64,000 nucleotides of DNA from Natronorubrum texcoconense (GCF_900100335.1 NZ_FNFE01000004.1:248001-312000); one strand, 5' to 3'. Numbered from the stretch's first letter, positions 54,635 through 64,000 are shown. Program-made: numbers and translations. Notes: generated by a model not told the origin, from the letters alone.

Positions 54635-55203
54635 AGGATCACCCCGGCGACGGCGATGCCGACGAGCAGGAAGGCGACGCCGAAGACGTCACCGACGGTC
54701 GTCACGACGGGACCGATGACGTTGTCCGGGTCCAGTCCCCGGCGATACCCCTTGAATATCACGGTGAGCAACACCCCGAGCATCGCGAACGCGCTCAACA
54801 GCGCGGCGACGAACAGGATGATGACGAGTTCGATCAAGCTGCCGCCCCGACCGAGTGCGAGCAGGATGCCCCACGCCAGCACCGCGATAAAGACGGAGAC
54901 GATCAACCCGTTCAGGAACGAGGCGACGATCGCGTTCCGCAGGCGGTCGTTCCACTCGAAGTGGGGATCGACCAGCCCCTGGTGGAGGCCGCTCGAGAGC
55001 CGTGCGCCGAGCGAGCCGTAGACGCCACCGCGCGTCGCGAGAAATGCGGGAAGGAGGAGCAAGATACCGGGGACGCTTTCGATCCCCTCGCGCATGGTTT
55101 CGGTGCCAAGTAACGTGCCGGCGAACAGTCCTGCCACGAGACTGACGAGAATGACCGGCAACGCCTGTCTGTAGACGTCGGCGGCGGAGTCGTGGCCTAT
55201 CAT
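54631..55203 (-). CDS. mgtE: MgtE-type cation transporter half, locus 2 (first)
   Basis: 190 residues, five helices. ATRGGVYGSLGARLSSGLHQ and GLDPDNVIGPVVTTVGDVFG correspond closely to the first half at locus 1 (43224). Divergent from the PhoU-TrkA_C gene with 184 bp between. The start codon ATG 55203 is followed at once by IGHDSAADVYRQALPVIL. Confidence 0.88.
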   Translation of the reverse strand: MIGHDSAADVYRQALPVILVSLVAGLFAGTLLGTETMREGIESVPGILLLLPAFLATRGGVYGSLGARLSSGLHQGLVDPHFEWNDRLRNAIVASFLNGLIVSVFIAVLAWGILLALGRGGSLIELVIILFVAALLSAFAMLGVLLTVIFKGYRRGLDPDNVIGPVVTTVGDVFGVAFLLVGIAVAGVIL

Positions 55204-55387
55204 CTGTCAGTAGGTAATTCTCCGGCGCATTAAGTTTCCCTACTCCCGTCCAGTCAGCTATTCAATAGTAGCTGTGTTGACCGTTTGCCTTTGTTCAATC
55301 TCTCACTGTCCGCTCTCCGTCACGTTCGGTGCCGAGCGCTGACCGATGTCCCAATCTTGATTAGTGTGCCACGTCAGGTCAGGGGTA

Positions 55388-56584
55388 ATGCGCGAAATCT
55401 CCTACGAGCCCCGGAACGTCCGGGAGACGCTCGTCGAACTCAAGGACTCCTCGGAGCTCGCGGTCGATCTCGCCTACTCTGCCGTGCGCTACGACGACGC
55501 CGATCTCGCCGACGAAGTCGTCGAACTCGAAGCCCGGGTGAACTACCTGCAGTACCACAGCCGGATCGCCCTGATGCTCGCCGCGAAACGCGCCGAGGAG
55601 GCCGAACGGCTCGTCGGCCTCTTTCAGGTCGCCTCGAGCGCCGTTCGGATCACCGAGGCCGCGGGCGACGTCGCCAGAATCGTCCTCGAGGAGGACGGCG
55701 TTCCGGCCGCGTTCGAACACGCCTTCCCGGATGCCGACGAGCGACTCGTTCGCGCGACCGTCAGCGAGGACTCCGACTTCGCCGGGAGCCGATTGCGGGA
55801 GCTCGAACTCGACCTCGAGGAGGGCGTCCGGCTCATCGCGATCCGACGCGACGGCGAGTGGTCGTTCTCGCCCGAGGGCGACGACCGGCTGCAGGCGGGC
55901 GACGTCATCGTCGGCCGCGGGTCACGCGACGGGATCGAAACGGTCTATCGACGGGCGACCGGTGAAGCGTTTCCCGCCCCGACCGAGCCGCCGGAGACGA
56001 CCGACGACCTCGAGCGCGCGGCCGAGGCCGTCGTCGAACTCAAGGACATGGCCGAACTCGCGGTCGGGCTGGCCTACGGCGCAGCGCGGTTCGACAGCGA
56101 CGAACTCGCGCGGGAGGTCATCTCGCTCGAGGAGCAATCCGACGTCCGGAAGGCCGACCTCGAGACGTGGGTCATCGAGACCGGCGGCGACTGGAACGCC
56201 GACGAACTCCGGGGACTGCTCCACCTCGCGGCCGCCTCCGAGGCGATCTGTGACGCCGCCGTCGACATCGCCGAGGTCGTCCTCCGTGACGTCGAACTCC
56301 CGCCCGTGTTCGGCGCGGCGCTCGAGGACAGCGAGGAGGTCATCGCGGCCGTGACCGTCGGCTCGGGGAGCGAACTGGACGACACGACGATCGCCGACCT
56401 CGAGTTCGAGGAGGGTGCGGGCGTGGTCGTCCTCGCGATCCGCCGGGGTGACGACAACGGATGGACGTTCGATCCGACCGGGGAACTGGTCTGTGCAGCC
56501 GGCGACTCGCTGCTCGTTCGCGGCCCGCCCGTCGGCGTCGATCACCTGCGCGAACTCGCCGGTAACGGGGACGGCCTCGAGTAG
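55388..56584 (+). CDS. Duplicated PhoU-TrkA_C cytosolic regulator, locus 2
   Basis: 398 residues from ATG 55388. Same two-fold layout as the 40623 protein: PhoU-like helices (about 12-110 and 205-305) each followed by TrkA_C (about 125-190 and 320-390). Repeated motif VELKDSSELAVDLAYSAV / VELKDMAELAVGLAYGAA. Divergent from the MgtE pair at 54008-55203. Likely cytosolic regulator of that transporter. Transport substrate inferred only. Confidence 0.85.
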   Translation: MREISYEPRNVRETLVELKDSSELAVDLAYSAVRYDDADLADEVVELEARVNYLQYHSRIALMLAAKRAEEAERLVGLFQVASSAVRITEAAGDVARIVLEEDGVPAAFEHAFPDADERLVRATVSEDSDFAGSRLRELELDLEEGVRLIAIRRDGEWSFSPEGDDRLQAGDVIVGRGSRDGIETVYRRATGEAFPAPTEPPETTDDLERAAEAVVELKDMAELAVGLAYGAARFDSDELAREVISLEEQSDVRKADLETWVIETGGDWNADELRGLLHLAAASEAICDAAVDIAEVVLRDVELPPVFGAALEDSEEVIAAVTVGSGSELDDTTIADLEFEEGAGVVVLAIRRGDDNGWTFDPTGELVCAAGDSLLVRGPPVGVDHLRELAGNGDGLE

Positions 56585-56727
56585 TCGGCGTCGATCGATC
56601 GCCACGTGCGGTGCGGTTCTGGTCTTGTTCTCGTGTGAGTCTGCTCTCGCTCCCGTCCGATACCCTCCGCCGCGCGGTCCGAGGCGTGCTCCACAAAAGA
56701 TATAATCGCCTCCGAACGTGGTCGCGT

Positions 56728-57000
56728 ATGGACTTCCCCCGTCCGCTTCCCCTCCAAACGACCGCTGCGGCCCTCTTCCCCGGCACGACCGTCCACTACT
56801 CCTACCGAACCGGCGACTCGCTCGCGACCGTCGTCGAGCGCACCGAGCGCTTCGTGACGTTCGTCGGCGCGGAGTGTGACGGCCGGTTCACCCACGAGCA
56901 GATCGATCGGTTGATCGAGGATGGACGGCTCGAGGTCGTGCTGGACGACGAGTTGCACGTTCCGGACCACGAGATTCCGAAACTGCAGTCGACGGAGTAG
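56728..57000 (+). CDS. 90-residue protein, unknown
   Basis: ATG 56728, starting MDFPRPLPLQTTAAALFPG. The body is beta-rich then a helix-turn (FTHEQIDRLIEDGRLEVVLDDEL), compatible with a small DNA- or ligand-binding domain. I do not recognise the family. Codon use is typical of the genome. It sits between the PhoU gene and the left end of an imperfect inverted repeat. Confidence 0.65.
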   Translation: MDFPRPLPLQTTAAALFPGTTVHYSYRTGDSLATVVERTERFVTFVGAECDGRFTHEQIDRLIEDGRLEVVLDDELHVPDHEIPKLQSTE

Positions 57001-57058
57001 GGTTCTCGAGCGATTCGCGTGCTCGCTCGTTTCTCGTACGATTCTCGGGTGGACCTGA

Positions 57059-57100
57059 GGGTGTCATAGAACGGTTCGCATCCCTTCTCTGCAATCACCC
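57059..57100. repeat. Imperfect inverted repeat, left arm
   Basis: gggtgtcatagaacggttcg begins a 42-bp arm whose reverse complement resembles 60368-60406. Both arms lie outside the six-PAS kinase gene, about 3.3 kb apart. Confidence 0.55.
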
Positions 57101-57254
57101 AGCGAACGGTAAGTACAGGCCGAGGCGTTACCGGAGCAGCTCCCCACCTCTCGGATAGGCGTCAGAAACGACCTGCCGAATATAGGGAAAGTGTTCGGCG
57201 CGACGAGATCGTTTCTTACAAGCGCTTATTTCATCCGAATGCTTATCGCCCTCA

Positions 57255-60161
57255 ATGGTCGACCGAGCACAGTCCGTCGATGCCCTCTTCTGGGGGGAAA
57301 CAAACGAGTCAGAGGCTCTCTGCCGTTATCGAACGCTCGTCAACACGATCGACGACGGCATCTACCAACTCGATTCCGACGGATGCTTCGTCGGAGTCAA
57401 CGAGGCCATCGTTGAACTCACGGGCTACAGCCGCGACGACTTGCTCGATGAACACGTCTCGCTCGTTTTCGATGAGACCGACATCGAGCGTTTCGAGAAC
57501 GATTTTCGCCGACCCGGAGACGGCGACGGAGTCAGCAACGATGGCACGTACGAGGCCACTATCGAAACCGCTACGAACGACTCGTTACACTGCGAGTTGC
57601 AGGTCAATTTTCTCACTTCTAACGGCGAGTTCGACGGTTCGATTGGGATCGTCCGGAACATCTCCGAACGCAACCAAAGAGAACACCGGCTCGAGAGCGA
57701 ACTGAACGAGATTTTCGAACGGATCTCCGACGCGTTCTACGCGCTCGACGAGGACTTCCGGTTCGTACACGTCAACGATCGAGCGGCAGAGCTTTTCGAG
57801 CGCCCGAAAGACGAACTACTGGGGCAGACCGTCTGGGAGGTATTCCCCGAGGTCCGCGAATCTCGCGGCTTCGACGAGTTTTCCCGAGCGCTCGAAACCG
57901 GAGAGCCGAGGACGTACGAAGAGCGCTTTTTCGGGACGTGGTTCGAGGTGAACGCCTACCCGTCCGAGAGCGGGCTCTCGGTGTACTTCCGCGACGTGAC
58001 CGATCGCAAGGAGCGCGAACGCGAACTCGAGAAGACCGAACACCGCTATCGAACGCTCGTCGAACACTTCCCTAACGGTGCCGTTGCGCTCGTCGACACC
58101 GAACTCCGATACACGACGTTCGGGGGCACACCGGAAGGGGACACGGACGTGACGAGAACCGATATCGAGGGCAGCTCCGTTCGCGACCTGCCGCGAAACG
58201 TTCGGGAGGCTGTCCAGCCGGGCTACGAGGCGGCTCTCAACGGTGATCCCTCGACGGTCGAGGAGACGATCGACGACAGGGTCTACCAGTTCCGATTCGT
58301 TCCGGTTCGTGACGATTCTGGCGACATCTTTGCCGCGCTGGGGATGTCACAAGACGTTACCGAGCAAAACGAACGCGAGCAAGAGCTGAAACGGTACGAG
58401 AAGACGATCGAGACCATCTGGGACGGCGTGGCGACGCTCGACGCCGACGACCGGTTCGTGATGGTTAACGAGGCGTTCTGCGAACTAACGGGATACGAGC
58501 GCGACGACCTGCTCGGCGAACACGTCACGCTCATCCACGACGAGACGATCAACGAGCAGGCGGAGGAGCTGGCCGACAACGTTCTCGCAGATAAACAGGA
58601 GTACGCATCTCTCGAGTTCGACCTCGATACTGCCTCCGACGAAACGATTCCCGTCGAGGGGCGGTTCGGACCGTACGAATACGAAGATGGAATGACCGGG
58701 AGAACGGGCGTCGTCCGTGATATCACCGAGCGAAAAGAGCGGGAGCGAGAACTCGAACAGTACGAAACGATCGTCGAAACCGTCAACGACGGTATCTACG
58801 TCGTCGACGCGGACAATCGGTTCACGATGGTCAACGACGCCTACACCGAGCTCACCGGCTACTCTCGCGAGGAACTGCTCGGCTCACACGCCTCGCTGGT
58901 CGTCGACGACGAGACGATCGAGCAAGCGAACGCGACGGAGACCGAGATCGTGGACGGACGTGCCGACGATCCCAAGCTAGAGGCGGCGGTACGGACGGCA
59001 GACGGCGACCGTGTGCCTGCCGAAGCGACGTTCTCGGTCTTGCCCGGCGACGAGCGCAGACGAATCGGCGTCGTCCGTGACATCACCGAACGGAAGGCAC
59101 GCGAACGGGCCGTAGAGGAGAGCGAACGTCGGTACCGGTCGCTCGTGGAAAACTTCCCAGACGGGGCAGTCGGCCTCTACGACGACGACCTGACCTACAC
59201 CGTCGCCGGTGGCGAACTCCTGGGAGACCTCGGCATTTCTCCCGACGAAATCGTCGGTGCCAGTATCTACGAGCGCTATCCCGACGAACTGATCGAAACG
59301 ATAAAACCGCACTTCCAAGCCGTCTTCGACGGCGACGCACGGTCGTTCGAGGTGGAGTATCACGACCGAGACCTGTTCGCACAGACGCTTCCCATTCGGA
59401 ACATCGACGACGAGATTTACGCGGGGATGTTGCTAGTCCAGGACATCACCGAGCGGCGGGAGTATCAGCGCCAGCTCGAACTGTCGAACGAACGACTGGA
59501 ACAGTTCGCGTACGTCGCGTCCCACGATCTGCAGGAACCGCTCCGGATGGTGACGAGCTATCTCCAGTTGATCGATAGCCGGTACGGGGACGCGTTCGAC
59601 GAAGATGGCGAAGAGTTCCTCGACTTTGCGATCGACGGCGCCGACCGCATGCGCGAGATGATTGACGGCCTCCTCGAGTACTCGCGGATCGAAACGAAAG
59701 GCGAGACGTTCGAGCCGGTCGACCTCGACAGCGTCCTCGGGACGGTGTTGAAGGATCTCGAGATGCGAATCGAAGAGAACGACGCTACTATTTCGACCGA
59801 CGACTTACCGCGCGTCGAGGGCGACGAAAGCCAGTTACGCCAGCTCTTCCAAAACCTGCTGAGTAACGCGATCACGTACAGCGGCGACGAGCCGCCACAG
59901 GTCGATATCACTGCTGAGCGCGACGGCGAGTACTGGGTAATCTCCGTCCGTGACGAGGGAATCGGGATAGATCCCGACGCGACCGACCGTATCTTCGAGG
60001 TGTTCCAGCGACTCCACAGTCAGACCGAACAGCCGGGCTCTGGAATCGGGCTCGCGCTCTGTCGGCGAATTGTGGAACGTCACGGCGGCGAAATCTGGGT
60101 CGACTCCGAACCCGGCGAGGGGACGACGTTCACGTTTACGATCCCTGCCGACGGCGTGTGA
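57255..60161 (+). CDS. Sensor histidine kinase with six PAS domains
   Basis: 968 residues, no membrane helix. Six PAS modules in order: starting about residues 26, 150, 270, 390, 510 and 630; several carry the typical VNxAxxELTGYSRxDLLGEH pattern, with PAC segments ending RDITERKERERELE. Kinase core: HisKA with His757 (VASHDLQEPL), HATPase N-box NLLSNAITYS, G1 DEGIGIDPD and G2 SGIGLALCRRI. A cytoplasmic multi-input kinase (redox, light or oxygen cofactors possible, none proven). No adjacent regulator gene. Flanked by inverted repeat arms. Confidence 0.95.
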   Translation: MVDRAQSVDALFWGETNESEALCRYRTLVNTIDDGIYQLDSDGCFVGVNEAIVELTGYSRDDLLDEHVSLVFDETDIERFENDFRRPGDGDGVSNDGTYEATIETATNDSLHCELQVNFLTSNGEFDGSIGIVRNISERNQREHRLESELNEIFERISDAFYALDEDFRFVHVNDRAAELFERPKDELLGQTVWEVFPEVRESRGFDEFSRALETGEPRTYEERFFGTWFEVNAYPSESGLSVYFRDVTDRKERERELEKTEHRYRTLVEHFPNGAVALVDTELRYTTFGGTPEGDTDVTRTDIEGSSVRDLPRNVREAVQPGYEAALNGDPSTVEETIDDRVYQFRFVPVRDDSGDIFAALGMSQDVTEQNEREQELKRYEKTIETIWDGVATLDADDRFVMVNEAFCELTGYERDDLLGEHVTLIHDETINEQAEELADNVLADKQEYASLEFDLDTASDETIPVEGRFGPYEYEDGMTGRTGVVRDITERKERERELEQYETIVETVNDGIYVVDADNRFTMVNDAYTELTGYSREELLGSHASLVVDDETIEQANATETEIVDGRADDPKLEAAVRTADGDRVPAEATFSVLPGDERRRIGVVRDITERKARERAVEESERRYRSLVENFPDGAVGLYDDDLTYTVAGGELLGDLGISPDEIVGASIYERYPDELIETIKPHFQAVFDGDARSFEVEYHDRDLFAQTLPIRNIDDEIYAGMLLVQDITERREYQRQLELSNERLEQFAYVASHDLQEPLRMVTSYLQLIDSRYGDAFDEDGEEFLDFAIDGADRMREMIDGLLEYSRIETKGETFEPVDLDSVLGTVLKDLEMRIEENDATISTDDLPRVEGDESQLRQLFQNLLSNAITYSGDEPPQVDITAERDGEYWVISVRDEGIGIDPDATDRIFEVFQRLHSQTEQPGSGIGLALCRRIVERHGGEIWVDSEPGEGTTFTFTIPADGV

Positions 60162-60709
60162 ACGTCCCGTTCTGACCGCTCGTCTCGGTACTGGCCGCGC
60201 TGGATACGCGCCCTTTACCGATCGCTAGTGGGAGTTGCAAATCAAGTCGAATCTCGCAGGACAGTCGCGCGCTGTATTCAACACGACTCGTCGGTCATCA
60301 TCTGTAACTGGGAGGAACCACAGCGGTCAGTTCGTACGTACAATGATCGGATAGTTCAGCACAGATGGGGTGAAAAGAAGATCGTGCGAATCGTTCTACG
60401 ACACCCCTAAAATCATCTACTCTGCTTTCACTGGCACCGAGGAATTCCACGTCCTCCCCAGCCGATTTCTGCTCACGGGTCGCTCCGTTCTCCTCGCGGT
60501 TCTCGCTCGCTTCGTTCACTCCGAACCGCGCACCGTTCGCATAGTTCGTGGGACCTTCGGTCCCGCGCTAACGCTCGTTCGCTCTACTCACTCATCCGCA
60601 GGACGACGTTCCCCGTCTTCCGCGCAGTCGCTCGTAGTACTCGCGACGACCTCGCGCGACCCAGCGCGCGCCACCGCACGTGTTCCAATCTCGCTTGTGA
60701 CGGAATCGA
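60162..60709. other. 548-bp gene-free region after the PAS kinase
   Basis: No gene supported. Contains the right arm of the inverted repeat (60368-60406) and a block with repeated cgctcg/gttcg words (60480-60600), common filler in haloarchaeal intergenic DNA. Confidence 0.5.
60368..60406. repeat. Imperfect inverted repeat, right arm
   Basis: Contains tgcgaatcgttctacgacac, which pairs with the complement of the left arm (tgcgaaccgttctatgacac), 18 of 20 identical in this core. Confidence 0.55.
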
Positions 60710-61279
60710 TCAGTCCTCGCCGGGAATGATGTCACCCAGCGAGCCGCCGACGGCCATCCCGGTGAAGATCACCGACACCTGACAGAGGTTGACCCACGGC
60801 TCGTCCCAGGTGACCCGGCCCCACAGCGTCATCATCGCCGTCGCGGTCACGAACGCGATTCCCAGCACCCAGACGGGCCGACGCGGGAGCACGCCGAAGT
60901 AGGGGTTGTGTATCTGGACCTCGCGGAAGTCGGCGACGTAGAGGATGCCGACGACGAGCGAGACCGCGAGCGCGAGGTTGATCGCGAAAAAGATCGGCGT
61001 CTCGGCGAGGAACTCGCCGATTTCGATGACGCCGTCCTCGACGAGCAGCGGCAGGCCGATGAGCATGCTACCGACGAACGCCTCCGCCTTGTCCTTCCCG
61101 GTGAACTGCGTGATCACCCGGTTGACCATCCCGTTGTGTGAGAGTCGGTCGGCCAGCCGCATCGTCCGCCGAACTTCCGTTCGCTCGTCGGGGTCGTCGA
61201 CCGTCTCCGCTAAGGTCTCGAGTTGTTCGTAGAGATCGTCCAGCGTCGGGTCGTCGGGTTGACCCTCCGATCGTGACAT
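60710..61279 (-). CDS. DUF2391 integral membrane protein
   Basis: 189 residues. Acidic N-terminal 45 residues, helix-rich KDKAEAFVGSMLIGLPLLVEDGV, then four or five membrane helices, ending GMAVGGSLGDIIPGED. Matches the size and the conserved GLPLL / LWG / GGSLGD features of DUF2391 (TIGR02587-type) proteins, which have no known function. Single gene. Confidence 0.85.
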   Translation of the reverse strand: MSRSEGQPDDPTLDDLYEQLETLAETVDDPDERTEVRRTMRLADRLSHNGMVNRVITQFTGKDKAEAFVGSMLIGLPLLVEDGVIEIGEFLAETPIFFAINLALAVSLVVGILYVADFREVQIHNPYFGVLPRRPVWVLGIAFVTATAMMTLWGRVTWDEPWVNLCQVSVIFTGMAVGGSLGDIIPGED

Positions 61280-61453
61280 TGTCGAGTGCTCACACCAAGA
61301 CGGCTAAAGTTCGTCGGACTACGCGTCCACATGACGGGTACCGAACCGGTTTCGAACACGAGATGCCCGTCGTATCGATCAGCGAACAGAACCCTGTGTC
61401 CGTGTAACAGGAACCGGTAGCATTTTGCAGTCGGGGAGGGCATAATCGTGTAT

Positions 61454-63139
61454 ATGAAACACGTACGGGGACCGCTGTGTACGGTCGACGTCGGCGCACG
61501 AACGAGCGAGACCGAGAACATCGACGACGTCCTCGAGGAGTACCTCGGCGGGCGCGCGCTCGGTACGAAACTGGCACACGACCGCGTTCCGTTCGACGTC
61601 GACCCGTTGGGGGCCGACAACCGCCTCTACTTCGCGACGGGGCCGCTCCAGCACTCGACGATGAGCTTCACCGGCCGAATGTCGGCGACGAGCGTCTCGC
61701 CGCTCACCGGCGGCCTACTCTCCTCGAACGCGGGCGGGTTCCTCTCGCGGAACTTCACCGGGACGGGTTACAGCGCGGTCGAGATCACGGGCGCGAGCGA
61801 CGACCTCGTCATCGTCCACGTCACCGACGAGGGCGTCGAGTTCGAGGAGGTGCCGGATCTCGAGGAGGCGACCGTTCCCGAAACCTGCGACTACATCGAG
61901 GAGGAACACGGCCTCGAGAACGAACACACGGTCGTCATCGGACCCGGCGGCGAGAATCAGGTTCGCTTCGCCTCGATCATGACCTCGAAGGAGCGCGCGT
62001 TCGGCCGCGGCGGACTGGGTGCCGTCCTCGGCGCGAAGAACGTCAAGGCGATCACCTTCGACGGCGACTCGACTCACGAGATCGAGATCCCGCCGGTCCA
62101 GATGGAGATCCACGGCGAGGCCGCCCAGGCCGAACATCCGATGAAGGAGTCGGGAACGACCTCCGTCACCGAGTACGCGAACATGGTCGAGGCGCTGCCG
62201 ACCCGCTACTTCTCGGAGCTCTCGTTCGAGGGCGCCGCCGGGATCGGCGGCGACGCGGTCGCCGAAAAGAAGTACAAGAAGGGGACCTGTTCGGCGTGCG
62301 CGTTCGCCTGCAAACTGCCGACGAAAGACGAGGAGTCGGGGGTCGTCACCGAAGGACCGGAGTACGAGACCGTGATGGCCTTCGGCTCGAACTCGGGGAT
62401 CGACGACGTCGTCGACGTGATGAAGTCGAACAAGCTCTGTGACGACCTCGGGCTGGACACGATTTCGGCCGGCGACGCCGTCGCGGCGTACCTCGCCAGC
62501 GAGGACGAGTTCGGCAACGCCGATCTCATCCACGAGACGGTCGAGAAAATCGCCTACCGAGAGGGGATCGGCGACACGCTCGCGGAGGGCATCGACGAGT
62601 TCCACGACGAACTCGGCGTCGAGAACTGGACCGTCAAGGGGATGGAGTTCCCCGCCCACGACGGCCGCACGCTGAACGGACAGGGACTCGCCTTCGCCAC
62701 GTCGAACCGCGGCGCCGACCACATGTACGCCGAGTTCTACCCCTACGAGTACCCGCTCGTCGACGCCGACGACGCCTTCGACAAGGACGGCCTCGAGAAC
62801 AAGCCGCCGAAGGTGATCGAACTCGAGAACGTCAACGTCATCAAAGACAGCGGCGTCCTCTGTAAGTTCTCCCGAGACTTCGTGACGCCCGAGCGCCTCG
62901 AGACGCTACTGGACGCCGACTACGAGGAACTCCTCGACCTCGGCGGCGAGGTCGTCTCGCTCGAGCGCCACTTCAACAACCAGCGCGGCTTCGACCGCGG
63001 CGACGACGCGCTGCCCTACGAGATCCCCGACTTCGATCAGGGGCTCGCGGAGTACTACGACGAACGCGGCTGGAACGACGACGGCACGGTGCCCGACGAC
63101 CAGTTCGGCGGCGACACTGCCGCACCGGCCGACGACTGA
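61454..63139 (+). CDS. aor: Aldehyde ferredoxin oxidoreductase family enzyme
   Basis: 561 residues from ATG 61454 (GTG 61448 is an alternative). N-terminal AFOR domain with GRALGTKLAHD and TGPLQHSTMSFTGRMSATS for tungsto- or molybdopterin binding. The [4Fe-4S] ligands are CSACAFAC (C-x2-C-x3-C) around residues 280-290 and a distant Cys in DSGVLCKF near 474. Oxidises aldehydes to acids with ferredoxin as acceptor; substrate unknown. Haloarchaeal members are aerobic-organism enzymes. The last about 25 residues are acidic. No molybdenum or tungsten cofactor gene nearby. Confidence 0.93.
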   Translation: MKHVRGPLCTVDVGARTSETENIDDVLEEYLGGRALGTKLAHDRVPFDVDPLGADNRLYFATGPLQHSTMSFTGRMSATSVSPLTGGLLSSNAGGFLSRNFTGTGYSAVEITGASDDLVIVHVTDEGVEFEEVPDLEEATVPETCDYIEEEHGLENEHTVVIGPGGENQVRFASIMTSKERAFGRGGLGAVLGAKNVKAITFDGDSTHEIEIPPVQMEIHGEAAQAEHPMKESGTTSVTEYANMVEALPTRYFSELSFEGAAGIGGDAVAEKKYKKGTCSACAFACKLPTKDEESGVVTEGPEYETVMAFGSNSGIDDVVDVMKSNKLCDDLGLDTISAGDAVAAYLASEDEFGNADLIHETVEKIAYREGIGDTLAEGIDEFHDELGVENWTVKGMEFPAHDGRTLNGQGLAFATSNRGADHMYAEFYPYEYPLVDADDAFDKDGLENKPPKVIELENVNVIKDSGVLCKFSRDFVTPERLETLLDADYEELLDLGGEVVSLERHFNNQRGFDRGDDALPYEIPDFDQGLAEYYDERGWNDDGTVPDDQFGGDTAAPADD

Positions 63140-63205
63140 TCACGGGACGTCGATACGACGACTCGACTCGGTTATCGATCGACCGGACTCGTTTTTTGCG
63201 CGCGG

Positions 63206-64000
63206 TCATACGCCCAGGAATCCGAACTGGACCAGAAACCAGACGAACGCGAGGCCGAGTCCGGTGAGGACCGTCTGGTGGATCCGAGCGCGTCGCGACC
63301 AGTAACCCCGCTGCCACGCGAGGACCGATCCGATCGCGGTCGCGAGGGCCAACGCACCCACGAGCGGCGGCAGCGCGAGCGCGAACCGAAACGGCGTCGG
63401 TACCGTGGCGAACGCGAACTCGCCGTCGACGCCGAGTCCCCACAGGAACGAGCCGACGAACGCCAGCGAGACGACACAGAGCGCCGTCCCGGGGGCGCGA
63501 GCGAGCCACGGCGGATGCCGCAGTCGGTCGCTGAGTCGCTCGCGGAGCGAGCCTCGAGCGGGGTCGTCGCTGGTGGTACCGAGTTCTTCTTCGCTGGGCT
63601 CGTGGCCCGTTCGCCAGGCCTGCACGCGTCGCCACGTTGCGAATCCGATCCAGCCGAGGACCGATAGCGCGAAGCCGAGGACCGCGACGCCGACGCTGCT
63701 CCCGACGACGAGCGTTCGCTCGTGGGCCGCCACGGGTTCGTAGGCCAGCATCGGCGCGCTGCTCGCGTGGAGTGACTCGACTTCGCCGTCCACGACGTCG
63801 GCGACGAGCACGTCGTGGCCGCCGACCTCGTGGTAGACGTAGGGCTCAGTCTCGACCCACTCCTGTTCGTTGAACCCGAGCGTATCGCTCTCGAGTCGCC
63901 CGTCACCGGTCGCTTCGACGGAGAACCGCATCGCCAGATCGACGACCTGCTCCGGCCCGTCTGTCGGAGCCATCGTGGTCCGATACTCGCCCGCGACCGC
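63206..64000 (-). CDS. Serine hydrolase (beta-lactamase-like), C-terminal part, truncated by window end
   Basis: The frame is open through the right end, so the start lies beyond 64000; the in-frame ATG at 63973 is internal. The first visible residues (VAGEYRTT...) fit the C-terminal beta-sandwich that follows the class C beta-lactamase-like domain in haloarchaeal serine hydrolases. It is followed by four membrane helices and an acidic linker. The catalytic SxxK would be outside the window. It is likely membrane-bound and its target is unknown. Confidence 0.7.
   Translation of the reverse strand, partial: AVAGEYRTTMAPTDGPEQVVDLAMRFSVEATGDGRLESDTLGFNEQEWVETEPYVYHEVGGHDVLVADVVDGEVESLHASSAPMLAYEPVAAHERTLVVGSSVGVAVLGFALSVLGWIGFATWRRVQAWRTGHEPSEEELGTTSDDPARGSLRERLSDRLRHPPWLARAPGTALCVVSLAFVGSFLWGLGVDGEFAFATVPTPFRFALALPPLVGALALATAIGSVLAWQRGYWSRRARIHQTVLTGLGLAFVWFLVQFGFLGV

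Noticed and set aside
60420-60660. Terminal remnant of an IS200/IS605-type transposon (words such as gaggaattccacgtcctcc)
   Set aside because: No transposase or TnpB fragment and no paired end was found; the cgctcg/gttcg words are common intergenic filler in haloarchaea.

Overview
This window is chromosomal DNA of an extremely halophilic archaeon (class Halobacteria). Evidence: very GC-rich coding with highly acidic proteins, the archaeal split RNA polymerase operon (rpoH-B''-B'-A'-A''-nusA-rps12-rps7), archaeal EF-2, Tat and PGF-CTERM export signals, and haloarchaea-specific families (Bat-type HTH-10, HalX, DUF5781, DUF7503, DUF7504, HVO_0476). The style resembles the Natrialbaceae (Natrinema/Haloterrigena-like); that family placement is an impression, not a measurement. 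No rRNA, CRISPR array or intact insertion sequence was found.

Layout. 0-2.8 kb: a truncated pilin-like gene and a GLUG/CARDB surface protein with a sharp AT-rich block in the middle. 2.9-5.5 kb: a twin pair of membrane TrkA_C proteins. 5.5-12.4 kb: housekeeping genes (PAP2 phosphatase, M29 aminopeptidase, HTH regulator, M23 peptidase, HVO_0476 zinc protein, two PCMT paralogues) with a hairpin array at 7.5-7.7 kb. 12.5-15.2 kb: a Bat-like regulator flanked by two G-tract direct repeats and shared palindromic sites. 15.2-16.5 kb: a PD-(D/E)XK nuclease-like gene and a duplicated tRNA-Asp unit, each copy with a tRNA 3' fragment. 16.7-26.2 kb: the RNA polymerase / ribosomal protein operon.

26.2-32.2 kb: an AT-rich accessory island lying between rps7 and the EF-2 gene. 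It holds two paralogous CHAT-domain (caspase-fold) proteases, a HalX protein with a damaged receiver domain, a 40-residue DUF7503 membrane microprotein, and a DUF7504 protein with no usable P-loop. This is the best candidate for an undescribed system: a protease-based signalling or defence module. 32.3-40.5 kb: a DUF4382 lipoprotein, DUF5781, EF-2, a Tat-exported halolysin and serS.

40.6-56.6 kb is rich in ion transport. Two loci each carry a PhoU-TrkA_C duplicated cytosolic protein, a pair of single-domain MgtE proteins and a one-helix microprotein. A third, CBS-MgtE gene, a paired CrcB fluoride channel and a CDF transporter lie nearby, with a cold-shock protein, UspA, a sensor kinase, an MBL hydrolase and an acyl-CoA synthetase. 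56.7-64 kb: a small unknown gene, a six-PAS sensor kinase flanked by an imperfect inverted repeat, DUF2391, an aldehyde ferredoxin oxidoreductase-family enzyme, and the C-terminal part of a serine hydrolase that runs off the window end.
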